From contig NZ_PZZZ01000006.1 in the NCBI RefSeq assembly GCF_003046475.1, forward strand, positions 99,445 through 163,444: 64,000 nucleotides of DNA. Direction: 5' to 3'. How positions within the stretch are numbered: position 1 is the first letter of the stretch; every line of letters starts with the position of its first letter. Source of the stretch: Mycoplana dimorpha (lineage in GTDB: Bacteria; Pseudomonadota; Alphaproteobacteria; Rhizobiales; Rhizobiaceae). Both the position numbers and the translations under genes were made by a program. Below, piece after piece: positions 25,529 through 34,149 of the stretch. The notes beneath the pieces were generated by a model. It searched no databases. It saw only the letters and a program-made list of their open reading frames with translations, and had not been told where the DNA came from.

Positions 25529-25747
25529 TGCGACAAGGCACCGGCCCCCGACTTCTGCGTCCCCAGCCTGCCTCAACGCCAGTCCGCGAACCTCCCCGCG
25601 GATCGGACATCAAGCTCGCGCCGCCGCCTGTTGCGCGCCGGCGCACTCGTCGGATGTATCGTGGCCGGCTTTACACCGCCTCCCCGCTGGATAATTTGGA
25701 TAAAGCCGTGTGGGGTGCCATATGCGGGCGAAAGGGAAATGCAGGAC

Positions 25748-26326
25748 ATGAGAGTCGAATCGGAGTTGAACGGCCACCCAATTCTCGGGGACCGGATCCG
25801 CGGGTTGCGGAAGCGCCGCAAGATGACCCTGTCCGCCCTCGCCGAACAGTCCAGGCTGTCTCCCGGCTACATCAGCCAGATCGAACGAAGCCTTGCCTAT
25901 CCGTCCATTCCGGCGCTGGTGAACATCGCCGCGAGCCTGGGCGTGACGGTGCAGTGGTTCTTCTCCGGCTCGCTGGACGTGCCGGCGGAAGAGCGCGAAT
26001 ACGTCGTCCGTGCCCGGAACCGGTTGAAGATCGAATACGAGAAGGGGATCGTCGACGAGTTGCTCACCCCGAAGATGAGCGCTCAGGTCGAAATGATCTA
26101 CAGCCGCATGCCCCCCGGCAGCGAGAGCAGGGAAGCCTATTCGCACGAGGGCGACGAGGTGGGGTTCGTGCTGGCCGGCGAACTGGAGATCTGGGTCGGC
26201 GAGAAGCACTTTCACCTTGCAACCGGCGACAGTTGCTCGTTCTCCTCCAGGGAGCCGCACCGTTACCGGAATCCCGGAACGGTCGAGGCGATCGTCCTCT
26301 GGGCGATAAGCCCGCCCGCATTCTGA
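25748..26326 (+). CDS. XRE-cupin transcriptional regulator
   Basis: 192 aa. The N-terminal Xre HTH (about residues 13-67) reads RIRGLRKRRKMTLSALAEQS and SPGYISQIERSLAYPSIPAL. The C-terminal cupin (about 110-185) includes YSHEGDEVGFVLAGELEIW and SSREPHRYRNPG. Such regulators (PuuR-like, SutR-like) sense small metabolites through the cupin. ATG 25748 is preferred because AAAGGGA lies 10 nt upstream; ATG 25739, three codons earlier, has almost no spacing. It precedes the cupin-flavoenzyme pair on the same strand, with an inverted repeat in between, so it probably controls that pair. Confidence 0.85.
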   Translation: MRVESELNGHPILGDRIRGLRKRRKMTLSALAEQSRLSPGYISQIERSLAYPSIPALVNIAASLGVTVQWFFSGSLDVPAEEREYVVRARNRLKIEYEKGIVDELLTPKMSAQVEMIYSRMPPGSESREAYSHEGDEVGFVLAGELEIWVGEKHFHLATGDSCSFSSREPHRYRNPGTVEAIVLWAISPPAF

Positions 26327-26380
26327 CGTCCCCGTCCGCCAAGGTCTCACGTAAAATAATTCGCCTTGTAAGTTTCCAGT

Positions 26381-26407
26381 AGTAAAAATTTGGATTGATT
26401 TTTTACT
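26381..26407. promoter_or_regulatory. AGTAAAAA inverted repeat before the cupin-flavoenzyme operon
   Basis: AGTAAAAA (26381-26388) and TTTTTACT (26400-26407) are perfect 8-bp arms 11 nt apart, and a GTAAAAT half-site precedes them at 26351. The region is markedly AT-rich and lies 51-77 nt before the cupin start. It is a candidate site for the XRE-cupin regulator. Confidence 0.5.
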
Positions 26408-26457
26408 CGTGGAACCGCAGTGTCGGAGAAAATCTTGGTGGCGGACGGGAGTGAGAC

Positions 26458-26820
26458 ATGGCGGATATCGTGCATTTCAAAAGCAGCGAGCGGGTTTTCG
26501 AGCCGTATGGCAGCCCCGCCGACAAGGCGTCGATCAGCCGCCTGGTAGGCCCCGAACTGAGCCGTTCGATGGGCGCCGGGATCGCCCGGTTCGATGACTG
26601 CTCGATCGCCTGGACCGTCCTCTACGACGAACTGATCGTCACGCTGGAAGGAACATTCCGACTTCGTGTCGGCGATGCCGTGTACGAATGCTCCCCGGGC
26701 GACGTGCTGTGGGTGCCCGAGAACACGCCGCTGCACTATGAAGGCGATGGCGCGACGGTATTCTACGCGCTCTCGCCGGTCGACTGGAAGGCGCGTGCGG
26801 AGAAGGCCCGGAATGACTGA
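26458..26820 (+). CDS. Small cupin protein (EutQ-like)
   Basis: 120 aa single-domain cupin. The two cupin motifs are weak: LYDELIVTLEGTFRLRVGD and CSPGDVLWVPENTPLHYEGDG. The core resembles the C-terminal cupin of ethanolamine-utilisation protein EutQ. Start ATG 26458 is preceded by GGGAGTGAG. It overlaps the flavoenzyme gene by 8 nt, so the two work in one pathway. No catalytic function can be assigned; it may be an isomerase, hydrolase or storage protein for the flavoenzyme substrate. Confidence 0.75.
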   Translation: MADIVHFKSSERVFEPYGSPADKASISRLVGPELSRSMGAGIARFDDCSIAWTVLYDELIVTLEGTFRLRVGDAVYECSPGDVLWVPENTPLHYEGDGATVFYALSPVDWKARAEKARND

Positions 26821-28771
26821 AGAACTGTTTCCCGGTCTTTTCTCGCCTCTGGAAATTCGCGGCAAGCGCATCAAGAATCGCATCCTGTCGACCGGCCACG
26901 ACACCACGATGCCGACCGATGCGACCGTCAACGACGCGCTGATCGCCTACCACAGGGCGCGCGCCAAGGGCGGGGTGGGCCTCATCATCACCCAGGTCGC
27001 CGGCGTTCATGAAACGGCGCGCTATACGTCGCACATGCTGATGGCGACGGATGACGGTTGCATCGATGGCTATCGCCGGCTGGCGGAGGTCTGCCACGCC
27101 GAGGGCTGTGCGATCTTCTCGCAGCTCTTCCATCCGGGCCGCGAGATCATGGAAAGTGGCGATGGCCTGCTCGCCGTCGCCTACGCGCCCTCCGTTTCGC
27201 CGAACGAGCGGTTCGGCGTCATGCCCAGGGAACTCGATCAGGAACTCATCGCGGAGATCGTCGCCGGCTATGCCTCGGCTGCGAAGCGGATGTATCTGGC
27301 CGGTCTCGACGGGGTCGAATTCGTCGCCAGCCACGGCTACCTGCCCGCGCAGTTTCTCAATCCGAGGGTCAACCGGCGGACCGATGCGTATGGGGGCAGC
27401 CTGGACAATCGCCTGCGATTCTTCAGGGAGGCGCTGGAGGCGATGCGGGCGGAAACCGGCGACGACTTCGTCATCGGCATGCGCATCAGTGCGGATGAAC
27501 GCGACGAGACCGGGCTGGCCGCCGACGAAGTGCTCGAGTGCTGCACCGGCCTCGAGCCGTTGCTCGACTATGTCAACGTGACGGCCGGCACGTCCGCAAC
27601 GGTCGGCGGCGCCGTCCACATCGTGCCGCCGATGGCCTACCAGAACGCCTACCTCGCCAGCGACGCCAAGCGGATCAAGGATGCGCTGACGATCCCGGTC
27701 TTCGTCGCGGGAAGGATCAACCAGCCGCACGAAGCAGAAGCGGTGATCGCCAGCGGTTCGGCAGACATGTGCGGCATGACCCGTGCGCTGATCTGCGATC
27801 CGGAAATGCCGAACAAGGCGAGGGACAATCGCCCCGACGACATCCGCGCCTGCATTGCCTGCAACCAGGCCTGCATCGGCCACTTCCACCGGGGCTATCC
27901 GATCTCCTGCATCCAGCATCCGGAGACCGGCCGCGAACTCCGCTTCGGCTCCATCGAGCCCGCCGGCCGCGCCCGGCGCGTGATGGTCGTCGGTGGCGGC
28001 CCGGCCGGGATGAAGGCGGCCATCACGGCGGCCAAGCGTGGCCATGAGGTCACCCTCTACGAGGCCGAAAGCCAGCTCGGCGGCCAGGCGAAGCTGGCGC
28101 AGCTCCTGCCTCGACGTGCGGAGTTCGGCGGCATCATCACCAACCTGAGCCGCGAGCTCGAACAGCAGCAGGTGCGGATCGTCCGCGGCGTCCGGGTCGA
28201 CCGGGCGCTGGTGGAACGCGAGAGCCCCGACGCGGTCGTTCTCGCCACGGGCGCCACCCCCTATGTGCCGGAATTCCCGGTCGACGAGTCCGTCCAGGTC
28301 GTCGACGCCTGGCAGATCCTGCGCAAGGAGGTCAAGCCGGGCCGCCGCGTCGTCATCGCCGACTGGCGCAGCGACTGGATCGGGCCCGGCATTGCCGAGA
28401 TGCTGGTCAAGGATGGCAGCGTCGTCGAACTGGCCGTGAACGGCACCCATCCGGCCGCCACGCTGCCGCTCTACGTCCGCGACAACATCGCCGCCGAACT
28501 GCACAGATTGCAGGTTCGCGTCACGCCCTATGCCCGCCTCTATGGTGCCGACAGCGGCACCGTCTACATGCAGCACACCGTCAGCGGCGAGCCCATCACC
28601 TTCGACGACATCGACATGCTCGTCGTCTGTCTCGGCCATCGGCCGGCCGACAGTCTCGAGCGGGAACTGGCGGGGCTGGGCATCGAGGTGCACATGGCCG
28701 GCGACTGCCTGGCGCCGCGCACGGCAGAAGAGGCTGTCTACGATGGACTGCGGATCGGGGCCGGGCTTTAA
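26813..28771 (+). CDS. OYE/TMADH-family flavin Fe-S oxidoreductase (2,4-dienoyl-CoA reductase-like; possible N-demethylase)
   Basis: 652 aa. Residues 1 to about 340 are the OYE-type FMN barrel (RIKNRILSTGHDTTM, VASHGYLPAQFLNPRVNRR, TDAYGGSLDNRLRF). The [4Fe-4S] motif CIACNQACIGHFHRG...C lies near residues 347-370. A Rossmann FAD/NAD domain begins near 390 (VMVVGGGPAGMKAA) and a second nucleotide motif near 510. Members include dienoyl-CoA reductase, trimethylamine dehydrogenase and flavin N-demethylases for N-methylproline and dimethylglycine-type amines. The cupin partner and nearby amide hydrolase and TRAP uptake suggest an N-methylated or cyclic amine substrate rather than a fatty acyl-CoA, but this is inference. 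It starts inside the cupin gene. Confidence 0.85.
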   Translation: MTEELFPGLFSPLEIRGKRIKNRILSTGHDTTMPTDATVNDALIAYHRARAKGGVGLIITQVAGVHETARYTSHMLMATDDGCIDGYRRLAEVCHAEGCAIFSQLFHPGREIMESGDGLLAVAYAPSVSPNERFGVMPRELDQELIAEIVAGYASAAKRMYLAGLDGVEFVASHGYLPAQFLNPRVNRRTDAYGGSLDNRLRFFREALEAMRAETGDDFVIGMRISADERDETGLAADEVLECCTGLEPLLDYVNVTAGTSATVGGAVHIVPPMAYQNAYLASDAKRIKDALTIPVFVAGRINQPHEAEAVIASGSADMCGMTRALICDPEMPNKARDNRPDDIRACIACNQACIGHFHRGYPISCIQHPETGRELRFGSIEPAGRARRVMVVGGGPAGMKAAITAAKRGHEVTLYEAESQLGGQAKLAQLLPRRAEFGGIITNLSRELEQQQVRIVRGVRVDRALVERESPDAVVLATGATPYVPEFPVDESVQVVDAWQILRKEVKPGRRVVIADWRSDWIGPGIAEMLVKDGSVVELAVNGTHPAATLPLYVRDNIAAELHRLQVRVTPYARLYGADSGTVYMQHTVSGEPITFDDIDMLVVCLGHRPADSLERELAGLGIEVHMAGDCLAPRTAEEAVYDGLRIGAGL

Positions 28772-28776
28772 GGCCC

Positions 28777-28795
28777 TGCCCCCAAGGCGGGGGCA
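28777..28795 (+). terminator. Hairpin after the flavoenzyme gene
   Basis: TGCCCCC (28777-28783) pairs with GGGGGCA (28789-28795), five nt past the stop. No T-run follows, so termination would be incomplete. Confidence 0.5.
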
Positions 28796-28847
28796 CCCGC
28801 TTCAAGGCGAACGCATGCGGCGCATCAGAGGGCCAAACTGACCAGCA

Positions 28848-28862
28848 ATGCTCAAACAGCAT
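28848..28862. promoter_or_regulatory. LysR-type box upstream of the LysR gene
   Basis: ATGCT-CAAAC-AGCAT is a 15-bp interrupted dyad matching the T-N11-A LysR rule (T28849, A28861). It also sits inside a wider GCAATGC (28845-28851) to GCATTGC (28870-28876) inverted repeat. It lies 72-86 nt upstream of the LysR start, the normal place for autoregulation. Confidence 0.5.
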
Positions 28863-28933
28863 CTATAGTGCATTGCAAAGCAGGCGCCATCCGGACATGA
28901 CGTCGGCTGCAATCTCCTGGATAGAGTGACCGG

Positions 28934-29854
28934 ATGCTGAAAGACCTCAATCTCAATCTCCTGCGATCGTTCTTCATGGTTGCCGAAGAGCGGAGCGTTA
29001 CGCGGGCCGCGGCGCGGCTGAACATGAGCCAACCCTCCGTCAGCCAGGCGCTCCAGCGCCTGGAGGAGCAGCTTGGATGCCAGCTCGTGCTGCGCGGCAG
29101 CCGGAAGTTCGAACTGACGGCGCCCGGGCAGAAGGTCTACGAGGAGTGCAGCGAAATCTTCCAGGCGGTCGAGCGGATCGCCCAGCGCACCCAGGACCGG
29201 GCCGCCGAGGAGTTCGGCGAGATCCGCATCCAGATCATCTCCAACCTCGAGTCGTCGCTGATCAACGAAGCCATGCGCCTCTACCACCAGCGCTACCCCT
29301 CGGTGACCTGGGTGGTCGAGGTCCAGAACAGCCAGGACACGATCAAGCGCATCCAGACGGAAAAGTGCGGCATCGGTTTCTGCCTGCTTTCCCGCCCCGT
29401 CTTCAGCCTGAACTGCGAGCTGATGTTTCGCGAGGAATTCAGCGTCTATTGCGGCGCGGAGCACCCGTTTTTCGGCCGCAAGGAGATCGAGAAGCGGGAA
29501 CTGCGGCAGGAGTCCTTTGTGTCCTTCACCTGCGCCACCGAGGGCATGGGCCTCGAACCCATGGCAGTGCTCAGCCAGAGCCTTGGCCTCGGCGAGCGCA
29601 TCAGCGGACAGAGCCCAAATCTGGAGGAGGTGCGGCGAATGATCATCGCCGGCCTCGGGATTGGCATTCTGCCGGTGACCGCGGTTCACGGCCAGGTGGC
29701 GAGCGGCCTCCTCTGGCCCTTGGAGATCAAGGGATATCCGCTCGGCGCCGACGTCTTCCTGGTAAGCCACCCGGAAGGCGGTTACTCCCGCGCCGAGCGG
29801 CATTTCCTCGATCTGGTCCAGGAGCTGCGAACGCTCTATCCCGACATGCATTGA
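28934..29854 (+). CDS. LysR family transcriptional regulator
   Basis: 306 aa. The N-terminal HTH (residues 4-63) is canonical: LNLLRSFFMVAEERSVTRAAARLNMSQPSVSQAL. The C-terminal periplasmic-binding-like effector domain (about 92-300) begins EIRIQIISNLESSLINEA. It follows the flavoenzyme gene on the same strand and converges on the ridA-TRAP-amidohydrolase operon, ending 30 nt from it. It may control either unit; the LysR box sits just upstream of its own gene. The effector is unknown. Confidence 0.9.
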   Translation: MLKDLNLNLLRSFFMVAEERSVTRAAARLNMSQPSVSQALQRLEEQLGCQLVLRGSRKFELTAPGQKVYEECSEIFQAVERIAQRTQDRAAEEFGEIRIQIISNLESSLINEAMRLYHQRYPSVTWVVEVQNSQDTIKRIQTEKCGIGFCLLSRPVFSLNCELMFREEFSVYCGAEHPFFGRKEIEKRELRQESFVSFTCATEGMGLEPMAVLSQSLGLGERISGQSPNLEEVRRMIIAGLGIGILPVTAVHGQVASGLLWPLEIKGYPLGADVFLVSHPEGGYSRAERHFLDLVQELRTLYPDMH

Positions 29855-29884
29855 GGGCGCCGCGACCGGCACCCTCACCGGCCA

Positions 29885-31129
29885 TCAGCGGTCGGCGCGG
29901 GCCACAACCGCATGCAGCAGCACATTGAGGCCGGGCGCCAGGTCGTCACGGTCGCAGTCCTCCTCGTTGTTGTGGGTGATGCCTCCCTTGCAGGGCGTGA
30001 AGATCATCGCCGTCGGGCAGTGCCGGGCGAGGAAATAGGCGTCGTGCCCGGCCTGGGACTGGATATCGCGCCAATCATAGTCCATGCGCGCAGCCTCGGC
30101 CCGGATGCCGTCCACCATGGTGCGGTCGAAGATGTCGCCACCCCAGAACCATTCGTCCTCGATCACCGCCTCGCAGCCGGCGCGGGCAGCGCTTTCGAAC
30201 AGCGCGCGGCGCATCTTCTCGGCCATCACCCGTGCCGTGGCGGGGTCGGGATGACGCACGTCGCAGATGGCCTGGGCCGTGTCGGAGAGGATGCCGGGCT
30301 TGTTCGGCCAGGCCGCCAGCCGTGCCCCGGTCGCCTTGCCGTCGCCGACGGCAAAATCCCAACCGATGTCGTCCACCGCCGTCAGCCAGCGGGCGCCGGC
30401 GATCAGTGCATTGTGGCGCAGGTCCATCGGCGTCGGCCCGGTATGCGCGGTCTTGCCCTCGAAGCGCACCCGCATCCCATAGCTCGGATAGCCACCCGTC
30501 ACCACGCCGACGTCGCGACCCTCGCGGTCGAGGATCGGCCCCTGCTCGATATGCAGTTCGTAATAGGCATCGATCTCGCCAGCCCGGCACGGCTTGTTGC
30601 CGTTGTAGCCGATGCGCTCCAGCTCGTCGCCGAACCGCGCCCCGTCATCGGCTACCAGACCCCGGACCCAGTCCGCCTCATATGCCCCGACGAAGCAGCC
30701 CGAGGCGACCATCGGCGGGGAGAAGCGGGCGCCCTCCTCGTTCGTCCAGTCGACGACGACGATCGGGCGACGGGTCACGTGCCCCGCATCGTTCAGCATA
30801 CGCACCACTTCCAGCCCGGCCAGGACACCGGCGATGCCGTCGAAGCGGCCGCCATTGATCTGGGTATCGAGATGGCTGCCGATGACGACCGGCGGCAGGC
30901 CGGGCTCGCGGCCCTCGCGCCGGCCGAAGATGTTGCCGAGTTCATCGATCTCGACGCTCAGGCCCGCATCCCGGCACCAGTTGACGAACAGGTCCCGCAT
31001 CTGGCGATCCGCGTCGGTCAGCGTGAGCCGGGCAAGCCCGCCCGGCCGTCCCTGACCGATCTCGGCGGAGCTTTCGATGGTCGACCAGAAACGGTCGATA
31101 TCGACTCGGGTGTTCGGGGAGAACGACAT
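29885..31129 (-). CDS. M20-family amidohydrolase (N-carbamoyl-L-amino-acid hydrolase / allantoate amidohydrolase type)
   Basis: 414 aa. The bimetal peptidase fold is clear: PPVVIGSHLDTQINGGRFDGIAG (metal His and Asp), WTNEEGARF (bridging Glu pair), the ELHIEQGPIL dimerisation-domain segment, and the final metal His in TPCKGGITHNNEE. In this subfamily the enzymes cleave carbamoyl groups or ureido nitrogen from carbon (hydantoin or allantoin breakdown). The start ATG 31129 has AAAGGTG upstream. It is the last gene of a ridA-dctP-dctQ-dctM-amidohydrolase operon, so the TRAP system probably imports its substrate or a precursor. Confidence 0.87.
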   Translation of the reverse strand: MSFSPNTRVDIDRFWSTIESSAEIGQGRPGGLARLTLTDADRQMRDLFVNWCRDAGLSVEIDELGNIFGRREGREPGLPPVVIGSHLDTQINGGRFDGIAGVLAGLEVVRMLNDAGHVTRRPIVVVDWTNEEGARFSPPMVASGCFVGAYEADWVRGLVADDGARFGDELERIGYNGNKPCRAGEIDAYYELHIEQGPILDREGRDVGVVTGGYPSYGMRVRFEGKTAHTGPTPMDLRHNALIAGARWLTAVDDIGWDFAVGDGKATGARLAAWPNKPGILSDTAQAICDVRHPDPATARVMAEKMRRALFESAARAGCEAVIEDEWFWGGDIFDRTMVDGIRAEAARMDYDWRDIQSQAGHDAYFLARHCPTAMIFTPCKGGITHNNEEDCDRDDLAPGLNVLLHAVVARADR

Positions 31130-31165
31130 GGTTCACCTTTCAGGTGCGATTGTGGAAGAAGCTGC

Positions 31166-32446
31166 TCACATGCCGAACGACATCACGGTCATCAGGCCCG
31201 GGAACAGGACGAGCATGAACATGATGAACGTCATGACGCCGATGAACGGCAGCAGGTAGCGGAACGAAGCCGACATCGGGATGCCACCGGTACGGCAGGC
31301 GGCCATCAGGTCGATGCCGAGCGGCGGCGTGTTGGCGCCGATCGCCAGGTTGATGGTCAGCAGCACGCCGAAATAGACCGGATCGATTTCGTAGACCCGC
31401 AGCACCGGCAGGAACACCGGCGCCAGGATGAGGATGATGGCGATGGATTCCATGAATGTGCCGAGCACGAGGACGGCCACCATCATCAGCATCAGGGCGA
31501 CCGTGGCGCTTTCCGTCGCGCCGGTGATCGCGTTGACCACGAGTTGCGGCACCTGCTCGACCGTCAGGATCCAGCCGAACACGGAGGCGGCGGCGATGAC
31601 GATGAGGATCGAACCGGTCATCTCCGTCGTGTCGCGCAGCAGGGCGGAAACCTTTGCGAAGGTCAGGCGACGATAGACCAGCGTTCCGACCAGCAGGGCA
31701 TAGGCGACGCCGATGCCTGCCGCTTCCGTCGGCGTGAAGATGCCGAAGCGGATGCCGCCGACGATGATGACCGGCGCCAGCAGGGCAAGAACGGATTCGC
31801 GCAGCGCCGTCGCCAGCCGCCCCCAGCTGAAGGGTTCGCCGCCCTTCCAGCCGTTCTTGCGCGAGATCCACCAAGCCACGACCATCAGGCCGAGCCCGAG
31901 CAGGATGCCGGGGCCGATGGAATGGATGAACAGCTGCCCGATCGACGTGCCGGTCGCCGTTCCGTAGACGATCAGCACGATCGAGGGCGGAATGACCGTA
32001 CCGAGCGAGCCGGCGCAGCCGAGGCCCGCGGCGGAGAAGCCGGGATCGTAGCCGCGCTCCTTCATGGCCGGCAGCAGCATCGAGCCGATCGCCACCACAT
32101 CGGCGACACCCGAACCCGAGAGCGAGCCGAACATCATGCAGGCGGCGATCATCACGATTGCAAGGCCGCCGGTGCGCTGGCCGACGACGGCCGCACAGAG
32201 ATTGACGATCCGCGGCGCCAGGCCGCCATGAACCATCAGCAGCCCGGCAAGCAGGAACAGCGGAATGGCAAGCAGCGTGAAGCTGTCGATGCCGGCGACC
32301 ATGCGCTGCGCGACCACCATCACCGGCAGCGCATCGCCGACCAGCAGATAGGCCACCGAGGACAGCGCGAGCGCAATGACGATCGGCGCGTCGATGAGCA
32401 GCAGCAGGACAAAGACGAGAAAGAGGACAACGAGCGCCAGACTCAT
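31166..32446 (-). CDS. dctM: TRAP transporter large permease subunit
   Basis: 426 aa, about 12 membrane helices, of the TRAP DctM family. Characteristic segments include GIDSFTLLAIPLFLLAGLLM near the N-terminus, GSGVADVVAIGSMLLPAM and a TPTEAAGIGVAYALLVG region. It forms the ion-coupled translocation path for the ligand captured by the DctP protein. ATG 32446 overlaps the small-subunit gene by 4 nt. The amidohydrolase gene follows after 36 nt. Confidence 0.93.
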   Translation of the reverse strand: MSLALVVLFLVFVLLLLIDAPIVIALALSSVAYLLVGDALPVMVVAQRMVAGIDSFTLLAIPLFLLAGLLMVHGGLAPRIVNLCAAVVGQRTGGLAIVMIAACMMFGSLSGSGVADVVAIGSMLLPAMKERGYDPGFSAAGLGCAGSLGTVIPPSIVLIVYGTATGTSIGQLFIHSIGPGILLGLGLMVVAWWISRKNGWKGGEPFSWGRLATALRESVLALLAPVIIVGGIRFGIFTPTEAAGIGVAYALLVGTLVYRRLTFAKVSALLRDTTEMTGSILIVIAAASVFGWILTVEQVPQLVVNAITGATESATVALMLMMVAVLVLGTFMESIAIILILAPVFLPVLRVYEIDPVYFGVLLTINLAIGANTPPLGIDLMAACRTGGIPMSASFRYLLPFIGVMTFIMFMLVLFPGLMTVMSFGM

Positions 32447-32919
32447 TTGCGCAGCTCCATGGCGAGCAGGGCGACGAGGGCGAAGGCCGCCGTGACCGGA
32501 AGGGAGAGATAGACGAGGCCGGCGGGCCAGCTCAGCACCGTGGTCTCATGCGACCAGGTCAGGGTCGTGATCTTCCAGCCGGACCAGAAGACCACGATCA
32601 GGAACAGGAACGCGGCGACCCGTGCGAGAAGGGCGAGAAAGCCGCGGAAGCGGCCCGGTGCGACGATGAGGTCCGTCAGGCCGGCACACAGATGCGTCTT
32701 GCGGACGAAGGCCGAGATCGCGCCGATGAACGTCACCCACACCAGAAGCAGACGCGGTATCTCCTCCGACCAACGCGGCGTGAACGAGAACGCATAGCGG
32801 CAGATCACGACGTAGACGATGATGCCGGTAAAGATGGCAATGCCCAGACCGCCTATGGTGCCGGCTGCCCGGTCTATGGCCGAGGCGATCCGCGAAGGCG
32901 GCATCGGTGCGTCTTCCAT
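32443..32919 (-). CDS. dctQ: TRAP transporter small permease subunit
   Basis: 158 aa, four membrane helices, DctQ family. The YAFSFTPRWSEEIPRLLLVWVTFIG segment is the family signature, followed by TLTWSHETTVLSWPAGLVY. It stabilises the large subunit. Start ATG 32919 has GAGG upstream (MEDAPMPPSR); an internal ATG five codons later is possible. The preceding 84-bp gap from dctP holds a strong hairpin. Confidence 0.88.
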   Translation of the reverse strand: MEDAPMPPSRIASAIDRAAGTIGGLGIAIFTGIIVYVVICRYAFSFTPRWSEEIPRLLLVWVTFIGAISAFVRKTHLCAGLTDLIVAPGRFRGFLALLARVAAFLFLIVVFWSGWKITTLTWSHETTVLSWPAGLVYLSLPVTAAFALVALLAMELRK

Positions 32920-32964
32920 GTAAACCTCGCTGATGTCGTTGGGAAAGGCCGTCGAAACGGCGGC

Positions 32965-32994
32965 GTCCTGCCCGCCGGAAGAGGCGGGCAGGAC
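32965..32994 (-). other. Intercistronic hairpin between dctP and dctQ
   Basis: GTCCTGCCCGCC and GGCGGGCAGGAC form a perfect 12-bp stem with a 6-nt loop, nine nt past the dctP stop. No T-run. Same placement as the hairpin behind the hydroxyproline receptor gene. Confidence 0.7.
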
Positions 32995-33003
32995 GGATCG
33001 GGC

Positions 33004-34002
33004 TTACTTGCGGTATTCGTCCATGATTGCGATCAGCTCGGGACCGAACACGTCCTTCTCGCTTTCCCAGATCGGCTGCAGGGCCTCGACGAAGGCGGCC
33101 TTGTCGACCTCGTTGAACTCCATGCCCTTCGACTTCAGCTTCTCGATCAGCGCGACCTCGTTGTCGGCGACCATCTGCCGCTGGGCGTTGCCCCACTTGA
33201 CGGCGGCTTCCTTGACGATGGCCTGGTCCTCGGGGGAAATCTGCGCCCAGGTCATGCTCGACACCGTCAGGCAGGCCGCGCCCCAGATGTGGCCGGTCAT
33301 CGAGACGTACTTCTGCACTTCGTAGAACGAGGATGCGTCGATGATCGACAGCGGGTTTTCCTGCGCGTCGAACACGCCCTGCTGAAGGGCCGAATAGAGT
33401 TCGCCGAAGGCCAGCGGCGCCGGCTGCGCGCCGAGAAGCTCGAAGGTCGCAAGCCGCACCTTGTCCGGCGTCACGCGGATCTTGATTCCGGACAGATCAT
33501 CGGGCTTTACGATCGGGTGCTTGTTGTTGGTGATGTTGCGGAAGCCGTTCTCCCACCAGGCCAACACCTCGATGCCCTTCGGCTGCAGCAGGCCGGCAAG
33601 CGCCGTGCCAAGCTTGCCGTCGAGCGCGGCGAAGGCCTGCTCGCGGCTGGTCCAGGCATAGGGCATTTCGATGATGCCGAACTTCGGCTCGACGAACTGG
33701 AAGGAGCCGCTGCCGATCAGGCCGCCCTGGATGGTGCCGATCTGCATGCCCTCGATGACTTCCTTTTCCGTGCCGATCTGGCCGGAGGGGAAGACCTCGA
33801 TCTTGACGCGGCCCTCGGTCTTTTCGGCGACTTCCTTGGCGAAGTCAGTCGAGGCCTTGTGCCAGCTATGGGTATCGGCAAGCACGTGCCCGAGGCGGAT
33901 CGTCGTCTCGGCCATGGCGGCCGTATGGGAGGAAAGACCGATCAGGCCCGCCAGCATTGTGGCGGCCAGGCCGCGGGAAATCTTCGATATGCCCAGTTTC
34001 AT
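33004..34002 (-). CDS. dctP: TRAP transporter substrate-binding protein
   Basis: 332 aa periplasmic DctP-family receptor. A signal peptide (MKLGISKISRGLAATMLAGL...AMA, about 29 residues) precedes the mature TTIRLGHVLADTHSWHKAS. The DctP signature RITPD-type stretch is IKIRVTPDKVRLATFELLG, whose Arg normally binds a ligand carboxylate, so the ligand is likely an organic acid or amino acid. ATG 34002 is chosen because GAGGG lies 5 nt upstream; ATG 34014 would put that site inside the gene. It is the first transporter gene in the operon, behind ridA. Confidence 0.9.
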   Translation of the reverse strand: MKLGISKISRGLAATMLAGLIGLSSHTAAMAETTIRLGHVLADTHSWHKASTDFAKEVAEKTEGRVKIEVFPSGQIGTEKEVIEGMQIGTIQGGLIGSGSFQFVEPKFGIIEMPYAWTSREQAFAALDGKLGTALAGLLQPKGIEVLAWWENGFRNITNNKHPIVKPDDLSGIKIRVTPDKVRLATFELLGAQPAPLAFGELYSALQQGVFDAQENPLSIIDASSFYEVQKYVSMTGHIWGAACLTVSSMTWAQISPEDQAIVKEAAVKWGNAQRQMVADNEVALIEKLKSKGMEFNEVDKAAFVEALQPIWESEKDVFGPELIAIMDEYRK

Positions 34003-34149
34003 TTGCACCCTCATTTGTTGCGCTTATTCCGTACATCCATGGCAGGCAGGACCGCCCGCAGGCAAATAACCCGGTTCAATGACAAGCATTGCATCCGCCT
34101 ATGTCAGGCAGGGCGGATTTCCTGTGGCTAACGCCCGCATCCGCCCGCC

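Noticed and set aside
26666..26812. Upstream extension of the flavoenzyme frame
   Set aside because: It lies inside the cupin gene in another frame; the enzyme's conserved N-terminus begins at ATG 26813.
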